Assembly: GCF_016428755.1 (NCBI RefSeq)
Contig: NZ_JAELTI010000065.1
Coordinates: forward strand, 1 to 32,007
Length of the DNA stretch: 32,007 bases
From: Allobosea sp. ASV33
GTDB taxonomy: Bacteria > Pseudomonadota > Alphaproteobacteria > Rhizobiales > Beijerinckiaceae
Direction of reading: 5' to 3'
In this document: positions 15,680 to 24,475 of the stretch, piece after piece
How the letters are laid out: every line of letters begins with the position of its first letter
Position numbering within the stretch: position 1 is the stretch's first letter
Program-made: the position numbers and the translations under genes
Notes under the pieces: generated by a model
The model's input: the letters and a program-made list of their open reading frames with translations, nothing else
Told to the model about the DNA's origin: nothing
Databases searched by the model: none

Positions 15680-17028
15680 CAGACGGTGCTCACCTCGGAA
15701 GCGGCCTCGCGGGCCTTCAGCCACGACTCGACCTCGCCGATCACGAGATCGCGCACATCCCCGTCGGTGATGAACTCGACCGCCTCGCCGGCGAAGGCTT
15801 GCAGCACCAGCGCCTCGGCCTGCGGCCGCGGCAGGCCGCGCGCCATCAGGTAGAAAAGCTGGTCGCCGTCGATCTGGGCGACGGTCGCGCCATGGCCGCA
15901 GACCACGTCGTCGGCGAAGATCTCAAGCTCGGGCTTGTTGTACATCGAGGCGCCGTCGTTGAGCAGCAGCGCGTTGCTCCTCATGCCGCCATCGGTCTTC
16001 TGCGCGTATTTGCGCACGATGACCTTGCCCTGGAACACGCCGGTGGCCTCGCCGCCCGCGATCGTCTTGAACAGCTCGCGGCTCGTGCCATTAGGCACCT
16101 CGTGGTCGACGATCAGGGTGACGTCCGAGTGCTGCGCCTTGTTGATTAGGTTGACGCCGCGCAGGCCGATCTCGGTGTGCTCGCCCGCATAGCGGACGAA
16201 ATGCTGCTGGCGCACCGTGCCGGCATTGCAGATCAGCGCGAAGGAATCGAACTTCGCGTGAGCGCCGACCGTCGCGAGCAGGCTCTGCACCTCGACCGTC
16301 GCCGCCTGCTGGCAGGTGACGATGCGGACGTGCTGGATCTCGCTCTCATCGCCGGTCTCGAAGACGATCGCGCCGTTGATCTGCTGCGCGGCGTTGCCGA
16401 CGGCTTCGCTGATCTCGACGATCGTGCCCTTGGTGCTCTTGCCGGCAAGCACGACCGAGCGGTGGAAGACTGCTCGCTCTTCCTCACCCGAAGCCAGGGA
16501 AACGATGACGATCCGCTGCTCCAGTTCGATGCCGTCGGCGATCTCGATAAACACGCCGTCGCGCATCAGCGCGGTGTTGAGCGCGAGGCCCATATCGTCA
16601 TGGCCGACCGAGGGGCCGGCCAGGATGCGGGTCAGGTCCTCGCGCGGGGACACCAGCGCCTCGGCGAGCGACTGCACCGAGACGCCCTCCGGGATCGCGT
16701 CGAGCGTCGAGAGCTCCGGCGCGAAGACGCCGTCGACCAGGACAAGGCGCAGGCCATCGAGCTTCAGCGCATCCAACCGGGCCTTGACCGCCGCCGTGAC
16801 GGCAGCGCCGCCGGCAAGCGGACGCGCCTCGCGCAGCAGCGTGCGCAGGTCGGTATAGCGCCAGGATTCGAGCCGGCGATGCGGTAGGCCCTTGGACTCG
16901 AAGCCGGCGAAGGCGTCCTCGCGCAGCTTGCGCACGGCCGGGCCGCCGGGCAGCTCGGCCTTGCTGTCGGCATATTGCTGGACGAGCTGCTGTTCGGCAG
17001 CCGTCTTCAGCGGGGTGACAATGGCCAT
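15679..17028 (-). CDS. sufD: Fe-S assembly scaffold subunit SufD
   Basis: The 449-residue product is the SufD subunit of the SufBC2D scaffold that assembles nascent Fe-S clusters in the cytoplasm. The variable N-terminal helical domain includes HRRLESWRYTDLRTLL, typical of SufD. The C-terminal right-handed beta-helix half contains YKTIAGGEA-type text here read as ELFKTIAGGEATGVFQGKVI, and KPELEIFADDVVCGHGATVA, whose final His-Gly block is the conserved SufD histidine region, followed by LFYLMARGLP. The ATG at 17026-17028 shares its A with the sufC stop (TGATG), so SufC and SufD synthesis are coupled. The downstream tautomerase-like gene is coupled in the same way. Confidence 0.95.
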   Translation of the reverse strand: MAIVTPLKTAAEQQLVQQYADSKAELPGGPAVRKLREDAFAGFESKGLPHRRLESWRYTDLRTLLREARPLAGGAAVTAAVKARLDALKLDGLRLVLVDGVFAPELSTLDAIPEGVSVQSLAEALVSPREDLTRILAGPSVGHDDMGLALNTALMRDGVFIEIADGIELEQRIVIVSLASGEEERAVFHRSVVLAGKSTKGTIVEISEAVGNAAQQINGAIVFETGDESEIQHVRIVTCQQAATVEVQSLLATVGAHAKFDSFALICNAGTVRQQHFVRYAGEHTEIGLRGVNLINKAQHSDVTLIVDHEVPNGTSRELFKTIAGGEATGVFQGKVIVRKYAQKTDGGMRSNALLLNDGASMYNKPELEIFADDVVCGHGATVAQIDGDQLFYLMARGLPRPQAEALVLQAFAGEAVEFITDGDVRDLVIGEVESWLKAREAASEVSTV

Positions 17029-17780
17029 CAGGCAGCCTCCCCATAGGCCGCATAGCCGCTCTTCTCGAGCTCCAGAGCCAGCTCCTTGCCGCCGGTCTTC
17101 ACGATCTTGCCCTTCGACATGACGTGGACGGTGTCCGGCACGATATGGTCGAGCAGGCGCTGATAGTGGGTGATGACGAGGAAGCCGCGGCTCTTGTCGC
17201 GGAGCGCGTTGACGCCCTCGGCGACGATGCGCAGCGCGTCGATATCGAGGCCGGAATCGGTCTCGTCGAGGATGCACATGGACGGCGAAAGCAGAGCCAT
17301 CTGAAGGATTTCCATGCGCTTCTTCTCACCGCCGGAGAAGCCGACATTGAGCGGGCGGCGCAGCATGTCCTTGGCGATGCCGAGCTTATCGGCGGCGGCG
17401 TTGACCTGCTTGATGAAGTCCGGCGTCAGCAGCTCGTCCTGGCCGCGCGCCTTGCGCTGCGCGTTCATCGCGGCCTTCAGGAAGGTCATGGTGGCGACGC
17501 CGGGGATTTCCAGCGGATACTGGAAGGCCAGGAAGATGCCGGCGGCGGCGCGGGCATCGGCCTCCATCTCCAGCACGTTCTCGCCATTGAGCAGGATCTC
17601 GCCGTCGAGGACCTCATAGTCCTCCTTGCCGGCGATGACATAGCTCAGCGTCGACTTGCCGGAGCCGTTCGGCCCCATGATGGCGGCGACCTCGCCGTCG
17701 TTCACGGTGAGGTTCAGGCCGTTGAGGATCTGCTTGTCCTCGTCGGCGATCTTGACGACCAGATTGCGAATTTCGAGCAT
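17028..17780 (-). CDS. sufC: Fe-S assembly ATPase SufC
   Basis: The 250-residue ABC-type ATPase powers conformational change of the SufBCD scaffold. Walker A is GPNGSGKST (36-44), the Q-loop is in [11 protein letters not shown], the signature is SGGEKKR (149-155), Walker B is CILDE (169-173) and the switch histidine is H205 in ITHYQ. The SufC-type ending [20 protein letters not shown] is present. It lacks membrane segments, as expected. Unlike the other suf junctions, it is separated from sufB by 148 bases that hold a BIME-like repeat, so its translation is not coupled to sufB. Confidence 0.96.
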   Translation of the reverse strand: MLEIRNLVVKIADEDKQILNGLNLTVNDGEVAAIMGPNGSGKSTLSYVIAGKEDYEVLDGEILLNGENVLEMEADARAAAGIFLAFQYPLEIPGVATMTFLKAAMNAQRKARGQDELLTPDFIKQVNAAADKLGIAKDMLRRPLNVGFSGGEKKRMEILQMALLSPSMCILDETDSGLDIDALRIVAEGVNALRDKSRGFLVITHYQRLLDHIVPDTVHVMSKGKIVKTGGKELALELEKSGYAAYGEAA

Positions 17781-17793
17781 CGTTTCGTTCCTG

Positions 17794-17923
17794 TGTCATC
17801 CCGTGCGCGGTGCAGCGCGAAGCGATGCGCCGCAGACCCGGGATCGTAATGTCCAGTGGTTATTCCGATGACGGTCCCGCATCTGCGCAGCGGCAATGCA
17901 TGCCGCAGCGCGTGCGGGAAGAC
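17794..17923 (+). repeat. BIME-like inverted-repeat element, copy 2, inside the suf operon
   Basis: The 130-base element starts TGTCATCCCGTGCGCGGTGC and ends with the partly inverted GCAGCGCGTGCGGGAAGAC. The reverse complement of 24314-24447 matches it end to end: roughly the first 50 bases differ at a few positions, and the last 45 are similar with changes in the loop, while the middle has diverged. It nearly fills the sufB-sufC interval. In mRNA it would fold into two large hairpins, which could stabilise sufB message or reduce read-through into sufC. Confidence 0.85.
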
Positions 17924-17928
17924 CGCCC

Positions 17929-19401
<1,473 letters not shown>

Positions 19402-19416
19402 TTCTCAGTCTCCAGT

Positions 19417-19433
19417 GCGGGTTCAAGGCCCGC
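19417..19433 (-). promoter_or_regulatory. Leader hairpin before the sufB ribosome binding site
   Basis: Read on the minus strand it is GCGGG-CCTTGAA-CCCGC, ending 15 bases before the sufB ATG and just upstream of the GGAGA ribosome binding site. Compared with the hairpin before sufA, the loop and inner stem are the same and the outer pair changes from C-G to G-C, so pairing is kept. Confidence 0.5.
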
Positions 19434-19462
19434 CGGTTCAATTTCTTCTGTTGCGGAACGCG

Positions 19463-20665
19463 TCAGGCGGCAGCCCGGGCGCTCCGATCGGCTTGCGCGG
19501 CCACGAGATTTTCGTAGGCAGCGAGAAAGAGATCGATATCAGCCTCGGAGGTGGTCCATCCGAGCGAGGCCCGCAAGGCCCCTGCGCTCATGGCGGGGTC
19601 GATTTTCATCGCATCGAGCACATGCGAGCGCTTGACCTTGCCCGAGGAGCAGGCCGAGCCGGACGAAAGGGCGGCACCGGCGAGATCGAGCTTGATCAGC
19701 ACGGTTTCGGCCTTGAGGCCCGGCGTCGCGAAGGCGCTGGTATTGGGCAGGCGCGGCGCGGCCTGAGCGAAGATCGCCGTCTCCGGCGACAGCGCTGCAA
19801 GCCCCGTCTCCAGGCGGTCACGCAGGCCAGCAAGCCGCACGGCTTCTTCAGCCAAGACCTTGCCGGCGAACTCAGCCGCCGCGCCGAAGCCGATGATTCC
19901 CGGCAGGTTTTCGGTTCCGGCGCGCCAGCCCCGCTCCTGCCCGCCGCCGCGCATCGGCTTCTCAGTGAGTTCGAGCGCGCCCGTCCGGAAGACGATCGCG
20001 CCGATGCCCTTCGGCCCGCCGATCTTGTGCGCCGAGAGCGTCAGCACGTCGGCGCCGAGCGACGAGATATCGATGGCGATCTTGCCGGCCGCCTGTACGG
20101 CGTCGCTATGCACGAGGCCGCCATGGCGATGCACGATCGCGGCCGCCTCGGCGATCGGCTGGATCACGCCGGTTTCGTTATTGGCGAGATGGATCGAGAC
20201 CAGCGCGCGGGCGCCGGGGTTCTCGGCGACGAAGTGCGCCAGCCGCTCATCGAGCCAGGCGAGATCGACCAGGCCGCTCGCATCGACCGGGATCGCCTCG
20301 GCAGCGCCGGCCGGGAAACGATGGCCCTCGCGCACGCAGGCATGTTCGGTCGCGCTGTGAAGCAGAAGCGTCGCAGGCGTTCGCACGCAGTCACGGCCGC
20401 CGTCGCAATCCATCAGGCCGGGCGAGAGCACGGCGACATTCGCTTCCGTGCCGCCGCTGGTGAAGACGACGTTCGAGGCCTTGGCAGCGACGAGCCTCGC
20501 GACCTGCTCGCGCGCCCGCTCCATCGCGGCGCGCGCGGCGCGTCCCTCGCCATGGACGGAGGACGGATTGCCCGGCAGCGTCAGCGCATGCGCGACCGCT
20601 TCCACCACCTCCGGGCGCACCGGGGTCGTGGCGTTATGGTCGAGATAGGCGCGTCCCGCCGTCAC
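19463..20665 (-). CDS. Cysteine desulfurase, IscS/NifS type (group I)
   Basis: The 400-residue PLP enzyme heads the suf operon. It begins AYLDHNATTPVRPEVVEA, has the PLP lysine K214 in LSAHKIGGPKGIGAI, HSATEHAC and HSDAVQAAGK as cofactor contacts, and the catalytic cysteine C339 in the long flexible group I loop LSSGSACSSGKVKRSHVL. It therefore belongs with IscS/NifS and not with SufS, although it sits with suf genes, an arrangement common in alphaproteobacteria. The start is GTG at 20663-20665, seven bases after GGAGAGG. The gene has no iscR in front of it; the divergent neighbour is a hydrolase gene. It probably supplies sulfur to the Suf scaffold or to other acceptors such as tRNA modification enzymes. 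Confidence 0.92.
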   Translation of the reverse strand: MTAGRAYLDHNATTPVRPEVVEAVAHALTLPGNPSSVHGEGRAARAAMERAREQVARLVAAKASNVVFTSGGTEANVAVLSPGLMDCDGGRDCVRTPATLLLHSATEHACVREGHRFPAGAAEAIPVDASGLVDLAWLDERLAHFVAENPGARALVSIHLANNETGVIQPIAEAAAIVHRHGGLVHSDAVQAAGKIAIDISSLGADVLTLSAHKIGGPKGIGAIVFRTGALELTEKPMRGGGQERGWRAGTENLPGIIGFGAAAEFAGKVLAEEAVRLAGLRDRLETGLAALSPETAIFAQAAPRLPNTSAFATPGLKAETVLIKLDLAGAALSSGSACSSGKVKRSHVLDAMKIDPAMSAGALRASLGWTTSEADIDLFLAAYENLVAAQADRSARAAA

Positions 20666-20713
20666 GATCCTGCCTCTCCATCCTCGTCATTACCGCGCAC
20701 TGATACGAAATGC

Positions 20714-20743
20714 TTGAAATCGCACCTGTGCGCCGTGCTATAG
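20714..20743 (+). promoter_or_regulatory. Candidate housekeeping promoter, plus strand
   Basis: TTGAAA at 20714-20719 preceded by C, and CTATAG at 20738-20743 with an 18-base spacer, fit the alphaproteobacterial CTTGAC/CTATAT pattern. It points to the hydrolase gene, with a leader of about 205 bases. CTATAG is palindromic, so the -10 would also read on the minus strand, where the -35 is poor. Confidence 0.45.
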
Positions 20744-20826
20744 CCGCCCATCCGAACCGGCCGGAAGGGTCGAAACGCGGCTCGCTCTCGCGATCCACCG
20801 TTTTGTTCTCGACTTGTTCACGGCTG

Positions 20827-20841
20827 TTAGAACTATTCTAA
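20827..20841. promoter_or_regulatory. Irr-type iron control element (ICE-like dyad)
   Basis: TTAGAA-CTA-TTCTAA is a perfect 6-3-6 dyad in an otherwise GC-rich region. It matches the core of the iron control element bound by the haem-responsive Fur-family regulator Irr in Rhizobiales. It lies 162 bases upstream of the suf operon GTG and 117 bases upstream of the hydrolase ATG, so either or both could be controlled. The suf genes are the more likely target from known biology. Confidence 0.6.
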
Positions 20842-20957
20842 GCGCTCTTCATCTAGGGCGCGCATGGTGGCGCCGTCAAGGGTGGCCGGGTTTCGAGCAG
20901 GCATGCGCCCGCTTTCTGCCCGCCCGCGCCGGCACTGCCGCAAGAAGCGGTGAGACG

Positions 20958-21629
20958 ATGCCAGAGGTTATCTTCAACGGGCCCGCAGGCCGGATCGAGG
21001 GCCGCTACCAGCCCGCCAAGAAGCGGGGTGCGCCGCTCGCGATCATCCTCCACCCGCACCCGCAATTCGGCGGGACGATGAACAACCAGATCGTCTACAA
21101 CCTGTTCTACACCTTCGTGAACCGCGGCTTCTCGGCGCTGCGCTTCAATTTCCGCGGCGTCGGCCGCAGCCAGGGCCATTTCGACCATGGCGCGGGCGAG
21201 CTTTCGGATGCCGCCGCGGCGCTCGACTGGATGCAGGCGCTCAACCCCGAGGCCAAGAGCTGCTGGATCTCCGGCGTCTCCTTCGGCGCCTGGATCGGCA
21301 TGCAGCTCCTGATGCGCCGCCCGGAGATCGAGGGCTTCCTCTCGATCGCGGCGATGGCCAACCGCTACGACTTTTCGTTCCTGGCGCCCTGCCCGTCCTC
21401 GGGCCTGTTCGTCCATGGTTCGGAAGATCGCGTCGCCCCCGTCAAGGAGGTGATGGCGGTGATCGAGAAGGTGAAGACCCAGAAGGGCATCCAGATCGAG
21501 CATACGGTCGTGGAGGGCGCCAACCACTTCTTCGACGGCAAGGTCGATGTGCTGATGAGCCAAGTCGGCGCCTATCTCGACGCGAAGGTCGGCCCGGAGA
21601 TCCTCAAGACCGAGCAGGAACAGGCCTGA
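20958..21629 (+). CDS. Alpha/beta hydrolase divergent from the suf operon
   Basis: The 223-residue product starts MPEVIFNGPAGRIEGRYQPA and has the compact alpha/beta hydrolase layout: an oxyanion region in LHPHPQFGGTMNNQIVY, nucleophile elbow GVSFGAWIGMQLL, acid in HGSEDRVAPVKE and histidine in EGANHFFDGK. The HPHPxxGGxMxN block is typical of a small bacterial hydrolase group related to CocE/NonD and acyl-peptide hydrolase-like proteins; no reaction is known to me. An in-frame TTG at 20814 would add 48 residues but that stretch is Arg/Trp-rich and overlaps the Irr-like dyad, so I chose the ATG at 20958 with GGTGAGA upstream. It faces away from the cysteine desulfurase gene across a 292-base region that holds a promoter candidate and the iron-control dyad. 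Confidence 0.85.
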   Translation: MPEVIFNGPAGRIEGRYQPAKKRGAPLAIILHPHPQFGGTMNNQIVYNLFYTFVNRGFSALRFNFRGVGRSQGHFDHGAGELSDAAAALDWMQALNPEAKSCWISGVSFGAWIGMQLLMRRPEIEGFLSIAAMANRYDFSFLAPCPSSGLFVHGSEDRVAPVKEVMAVIEKVKTQKGIQIEHTVVEGANHFFDGKVDVLMSQVGAYLDAKVGPEILKTEQEQA

Positions 21630-21639
21630 GCCTGCCTGC

Positions 21640-22590
21640 TCAAGGAGACGGGCGGACCAGCCCCCGGCTCGACGCCATGACGGGCAGCGTCATCTGCGCT
21701 GCCCGCGCCTCCGCCAGAATCCAGTCGCGAAACAGCCTGATCTTGCGCTCGCGCTGGCGCTCCGTCGGGTAGACGATCCAATAGGCCCATTCGTCGCGGA
21801 CCGCGTGCTCGACCGCATAGACGAGCCGCCCGGCCGCGATGTCGTAGGCAAAGAGCTCCGGCACGGCCATCGCGACGCCATGCCCGCGCATCGCCGCCTG
21901 GACGCTCATCGCCTGCATCTCCAGCGACATCGTCCGCCCGCCCGGCCGGGGCATGTCGAGGCCGAGATCGGCGAACCAGTCCTTCCACGCCCCCTCTTCG
22001 GCGCTGAGCATCGGCGCCCGTAGCAGGTCGGCGGGCTCCCGCAGCTGCAATCGCTCGCGCAGTTCCGGCGAACAGAGCGGTGCGTAGTGGCAATCGAACA
22101 GCTTTTCCGCCGTCACGCCCGGCCATGAGCCCGGTCCGTAACGCACGGCGAGATCGACGGCCTCGGTGGTGAAGTCGACGAGATGCTGGGAGGTCCGGAC
22201 CCGCACGGCGAATTGCGGATTTTCCATCTGGAACTGAGCCAGCCTTGGCGACAGCCAGGTTATTGCCACCGTCTGCAATGACGAGATCGTCAGAACCGTC
22301 TGGTTCTCCTCGCAGATGTCGCGGAACACCGTCCCGATATCGGCGAGTGCCTTGCCGACCGGCCCGGCGAGCCGCTGGCCGATCGTCGTCAGCACGACCT
22401 GGCGCGGCTGGCGCAGGAAGAGCGGCGCTCCGACCCGATCCTCCAGCAAACGGATCTGATAGCTGACGGCAGCTTGCGTCATGCCGAGTTCCTCGGCGGC
22501 GCGGGTGAAGTTCTGGTGGCGGGCCGCAGCCTCGAAGACGCGGACCGCGGCAAGGGGCGGAAGCTTGGGCGGCGGCGGGTGCGAGGGCAT
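21640..22590 (-). CDS. LysR-family regulator, GcvA-like
   Basis: The 316-residue product opens with a Pro-rich PPPKLPPLAAVRVFEAAARH, then the helix-turn-helix NFTRAAEELGMTQAAVSYQI and LFLRQPRQVVLTTIGQRLA. The ligand-binding half has ITWLSPRLAQFQMENPQFAV, EAVDLAVRYGPGSWPG and MQAMSVQAAMRGHGVAMAVP, the usual signatures of the GcvA/TrpI-like branch. It is divergent from the DUF1127 gene with a 122-base region between them, the classic layout in which a LysR regulator controls its neighbour and itself. It converges with the hydrolase gene, with ten bases between stops. The effector molecule is unknown. Confidence 0.9.
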   Translation of the reverse strand: MPSHPPPPKLPPLAAVRVFEAAARHQNFTRAAEELGMTQAAVSYQIRLLEDRVGAPLFLRQPRQVVLTTIGQRLAGPVGKALADIGTVFRDICEENQTVLTISSLQTVAITWLSPRLAQFQMENPQFAVRVRTSQHLVDFTTEAVDLAVRYGPGSWPGVTAEKLFDCHYAPLCSPELRERLQLREPADLLRAPMLSAEEGAWKDWFADLGLDMPRPGGRTMSLEMQAMSVQAAMRGHGVAMAVPELFAYDIAAGRLVYAVEHAVRDEWAYWIVYPTERQRERKIRLFRDWILAEARAAQMTLPVMASSRGLVRPSP

Positions 22591-22630
22591 GCCGAAGCAT
22601 AAGCCCTGTTTATGGCAGGTGACAATCTTC

Positions 22631-22695
22631 CGCTTTGTGCCGGCGCGCTGTCTGGCTCAGATTCATCCTCACAAAGCGGGCGGTAGCGCCCGCTT
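22631..22695 (+). promoter_or_regulatory. Two overlapping, mutually exclusive inverted repeats before the DUF1127 gene
   Basis: Stem A pairs CGCTTTGTG (22631-22639) with CACAAAGCG (22670-22678). Stem B pairs AAGCGGGCG (22674-22682) with CGCCCGCTT (22687-22695) around a GTAG loop and ends a few bases before the AGAGGA ribosome binding site (22699-22704). The two stems share 22674-22678, so only one can form at a time. If this region is transcribed it has the form of an RNA switch; otherwise it may hold operators for the LysR regulator. Confidence 0.5.
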
Positions 22696-22712
22696 CCGAG
22701 AGGATACCCATC

Positions 22713-22940
22713 ATGACCTGCGCCTCCCATGCGGCGCCGCTGGAGACGTCCGGTGGCTCGTCCCTTCTGCACGGCTTGCTCATGCTTTGGCAGCGCCGCG
22801 CGTCTGCGATCCGCATCCAGCACCGTCTCGCGATGCTCGACGACCGCGCGCTTTGCGATCTCGGCCTTTCGCGCGATGTCGTAGAGCCTCCGAGCCCACG
22901 CGACGCCGCCGATATCTGGCTCGACCGCATCCCCGGATGA
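22713..22940 (+). CDS. DUF1127 domain small protein
   Basis: The 75-residue product has a variable N-terminal half and the DUF1127 domain in its second half: LLMLWQRRASAIRIQHRLAM, then LDDRALCDLGLSRDVVE. This Arg-rich helical domain is widespread in alphaproteobacteria; some members (for example CcaF1 of Rhodobacter) bind RNA and affect sRNA and mRNA processing, and others affect phosphate or stress responses. The ATG at 22713 has AGAGGA eight bases upstream. The divergent GcvA-like LysR gene probably controls it. Unusual overlapping inverted repeats lie directly before the ribosome binding site. Confidence 0.88.
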   Translation: MTCASHAAPLETSGGSSLLHGLLMLWQRRASAIRIQHRLAMLDDRALCDLGLSRDVVEPPSPRDAADIWLDRIPG

Positions 22941-22947
22941 GGCTTCA

Positions 22948-22987
22948 CCGCAAAAGCGATTTCCACTTTTCGGCCCGATGCTCTAGA
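22948..22987 (-). repeat. Rhizobiales-type dispersed intergenic repeat
   Basis: On the minus strand this reads AGAGCATCGGGCCGAAAAG, then TGGAAATCGCTTTTGCGG. I recognise this pattern (GAGCATCGG, CCGAAAAGTGGAAA, CGCTTTT) as a short dispersed sequence common between genes in Rhizobiales. It fills half of the gap between the DUF1127 gene and tyrS. Only one copy is in this window, so the call rests on memory. Confidence 0.45.
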
Positions 22988-23024
22988 CGACGGCGGAACG
23001 ACCTCCATCAGATCGCAAGCCGCC

Positions 23025-24278
23025 ATGACCATCTACAAGTCCGATTTCCTGCGCGTTCTCGACGAGCGCGGCCTCATCCATCAGGTCTCCGATGCGGAGG
23101 GCCTCGATGCTTTGTGCCGGCAGGGAACGCAGACGGCCTATGTCGGTTATGACGCGACCGCGACCTCGATCCATATCGGCAACCTGATCTCGCTGACGAT
23201 GCTCTACTGGTTCCAGGAGACCGGTCACCGCCCGATCACGCTGATGGGCGGCGGCACCTCGATGGTCGGCGACCCGTCCTTCCGCGACGACCAGCGCAAG
23301 CTGCTCACCGTCGAGGAGATCGCGACTAATATCGAGAGCATCAAGCGGGTCTTCGGCCGCATCCTGCGCTATGGCGACGGGCCGACCGACGCGATGATGG
23401 CCAACAACGCCGATTGGCTCCTGAAGCTGAACTATGTCGAGTTCCTGCGCGATGTCGGCCGACATTTCTCGGTCAATCGCATGCTCTCCTTCGATTCGGT
23501 GAAGCTCAGGCTCGACCGCGAGCAGTCGCTGTCCTTCCTCGAATTCAACTACATGATCATGCAGGGCTATGACTTCGTCGAGCTCAACCGGCGCCATGGC
23601 TGCCGCCTGCAGATGGGCGGCTCCGACCAGTGGGGCAACATCATCAACGGCGTCGACCTTTCGCACCGGATGGGCGGCCCGCAGCTCTACTGCCTGACCA
23701 CCCCGCTGCTGACGACCTCGTCCGGGGCCAAGATGGGCAAGACCGCCAATGGCGCAGTCTGGCTCAATGCCGATGTCTTCAGCCCCTATGATTTCTGGCA
23801 GTATTTCCGCAACACCGAGGACGCCGATGTCGGCCGCTTCCTCAAGGTGTTCACGCGCCTGCCGCTGGACGAGATCGCCCGGCTGGCCGCGCTTGGCGGC
23901 GCCGAGCTGAACGAGGCCAAGAAGATCCTCGCGACCGAGATCACGGCGATCGTCCATGGCCGCGAGGCGGCCGAGGCCGCCGCCGAGACCGCGCGCAAGA
24001 CCTTCGAGGAAGGCGCGCTGGCAGCCGACCTGCCGAGCGTCGCGATCGCGCGCGCCGAGATCGAGCCCGGCATCGGTGTGCTCACCGCCTTCGTCAAGGC
24101 GGGTTTGGTGCCCTCGACCGGTGAAGCCCGCCGCCAGGTCAAGGCGGGCGGTCTGCGCGTCAACGATGTGGTCGTTACGGATGAGCGCGCCTCGCTCGGC
24201 CTCGCGGACCTCTCGTCGGAAGGCGTGATCAAGCTCTCCTTCGGCAAAAAGAAGCACATCCTGCTGCGCCCGGAATAA
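23025..24278 (+). CDS. tyrS: Tyrosine--tRNA ligase
   Basis: The 417-residue class I aminoacyl-tRNA synthetase charges tRNA-Tyr. The HIGH motif is HIGN (50-53) after [10 protein letters not shown], the tyrosine pocket includes YMIMQGYDF and [10 protein letters not shown], and the KMSKS loop reads KMGKT (236-240), a form usual in this group of TyrS. The C-terminal S4 RNA-binding domain starts near residue 350 ([20 protein letters not shown]) and ends [14 protein letters not shown]. Length and domain order are normal for bacterial TyrS. The ATG at 23025 has no strong ribosome binding site. It follows the DUF1127 gene on the same strand after 84 bases. Confidence 0.97.
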   Translation: MTIYKSDFLRVLDERGLIHQVSDAEGLDALCRQGTQTAYVGYDATATSIHIGNLISLTMLYWFQETGHRPITLMGGGTSMVGDPSFRDDQRKLLTVEEIATNIESIKRVFGRILRYGDGPTDAMMANNADWLLKLNYVEFLRDVGRHFSVNRMLSFDSVKLRLDREQSLSFLEFNYMIMQGYDFVELNRRHGCRLQMGGSDQWGNIINGVDLSHRMGGPQLYCLTTPLLTTSSGAKMGKTANGAVWLNADVFSPYDFWQYFRNTEDADVGRFLKVFTRLPLDEIARLAALGGAELNEAKKILATEITAIVHGREAAEAAAETARKTFEEGALAADLPSVAIARAEIEPGIGVLTAFVKAGLVPSTGEARRQVKAGGLRVNDVVVTDERASLGLADLSSEGVIKLSFGKKKHILLRPE

Positions 24279-24313
24279 GGACGCGGCGGTAGCGCTATCG
24301 CTATCGGGCTTGT

Positions 24314-24447
24314 GTCCTCCCGCACGCGCTGCAGCACGAAGTGCTGCTGCGCAGATGCGGGATCGTCATCAGGATAAGGCGCCTTCTCGTCACACGGTCC
24401 CGTGTCTGCGGCGCACCGCTGCGCGCTGCACCGCGCACGGGATGACA
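24314..24447 (-). repeat. BIME-like inverted-repeat element, copy 3
   Basis: Read on the minus strand this 134-base segment starts TGTCATCCCGTGCGCGGTGC and ends GCGCGTGCGGGAGGAC. It is the inverted counterpart of 17794-17923, with well-conserved ends and a diverged centre. The element contains its own near-perfect hairpin CTGCAGCACGAAGTGCTGC-like arm near 24330-24349. It lies between the convergent tyrS and AsmA-like genes. Confidence 0.85.
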
Positions 24448-24475
24448 GACGCCTCTCGATGACACGCTTACCGCC

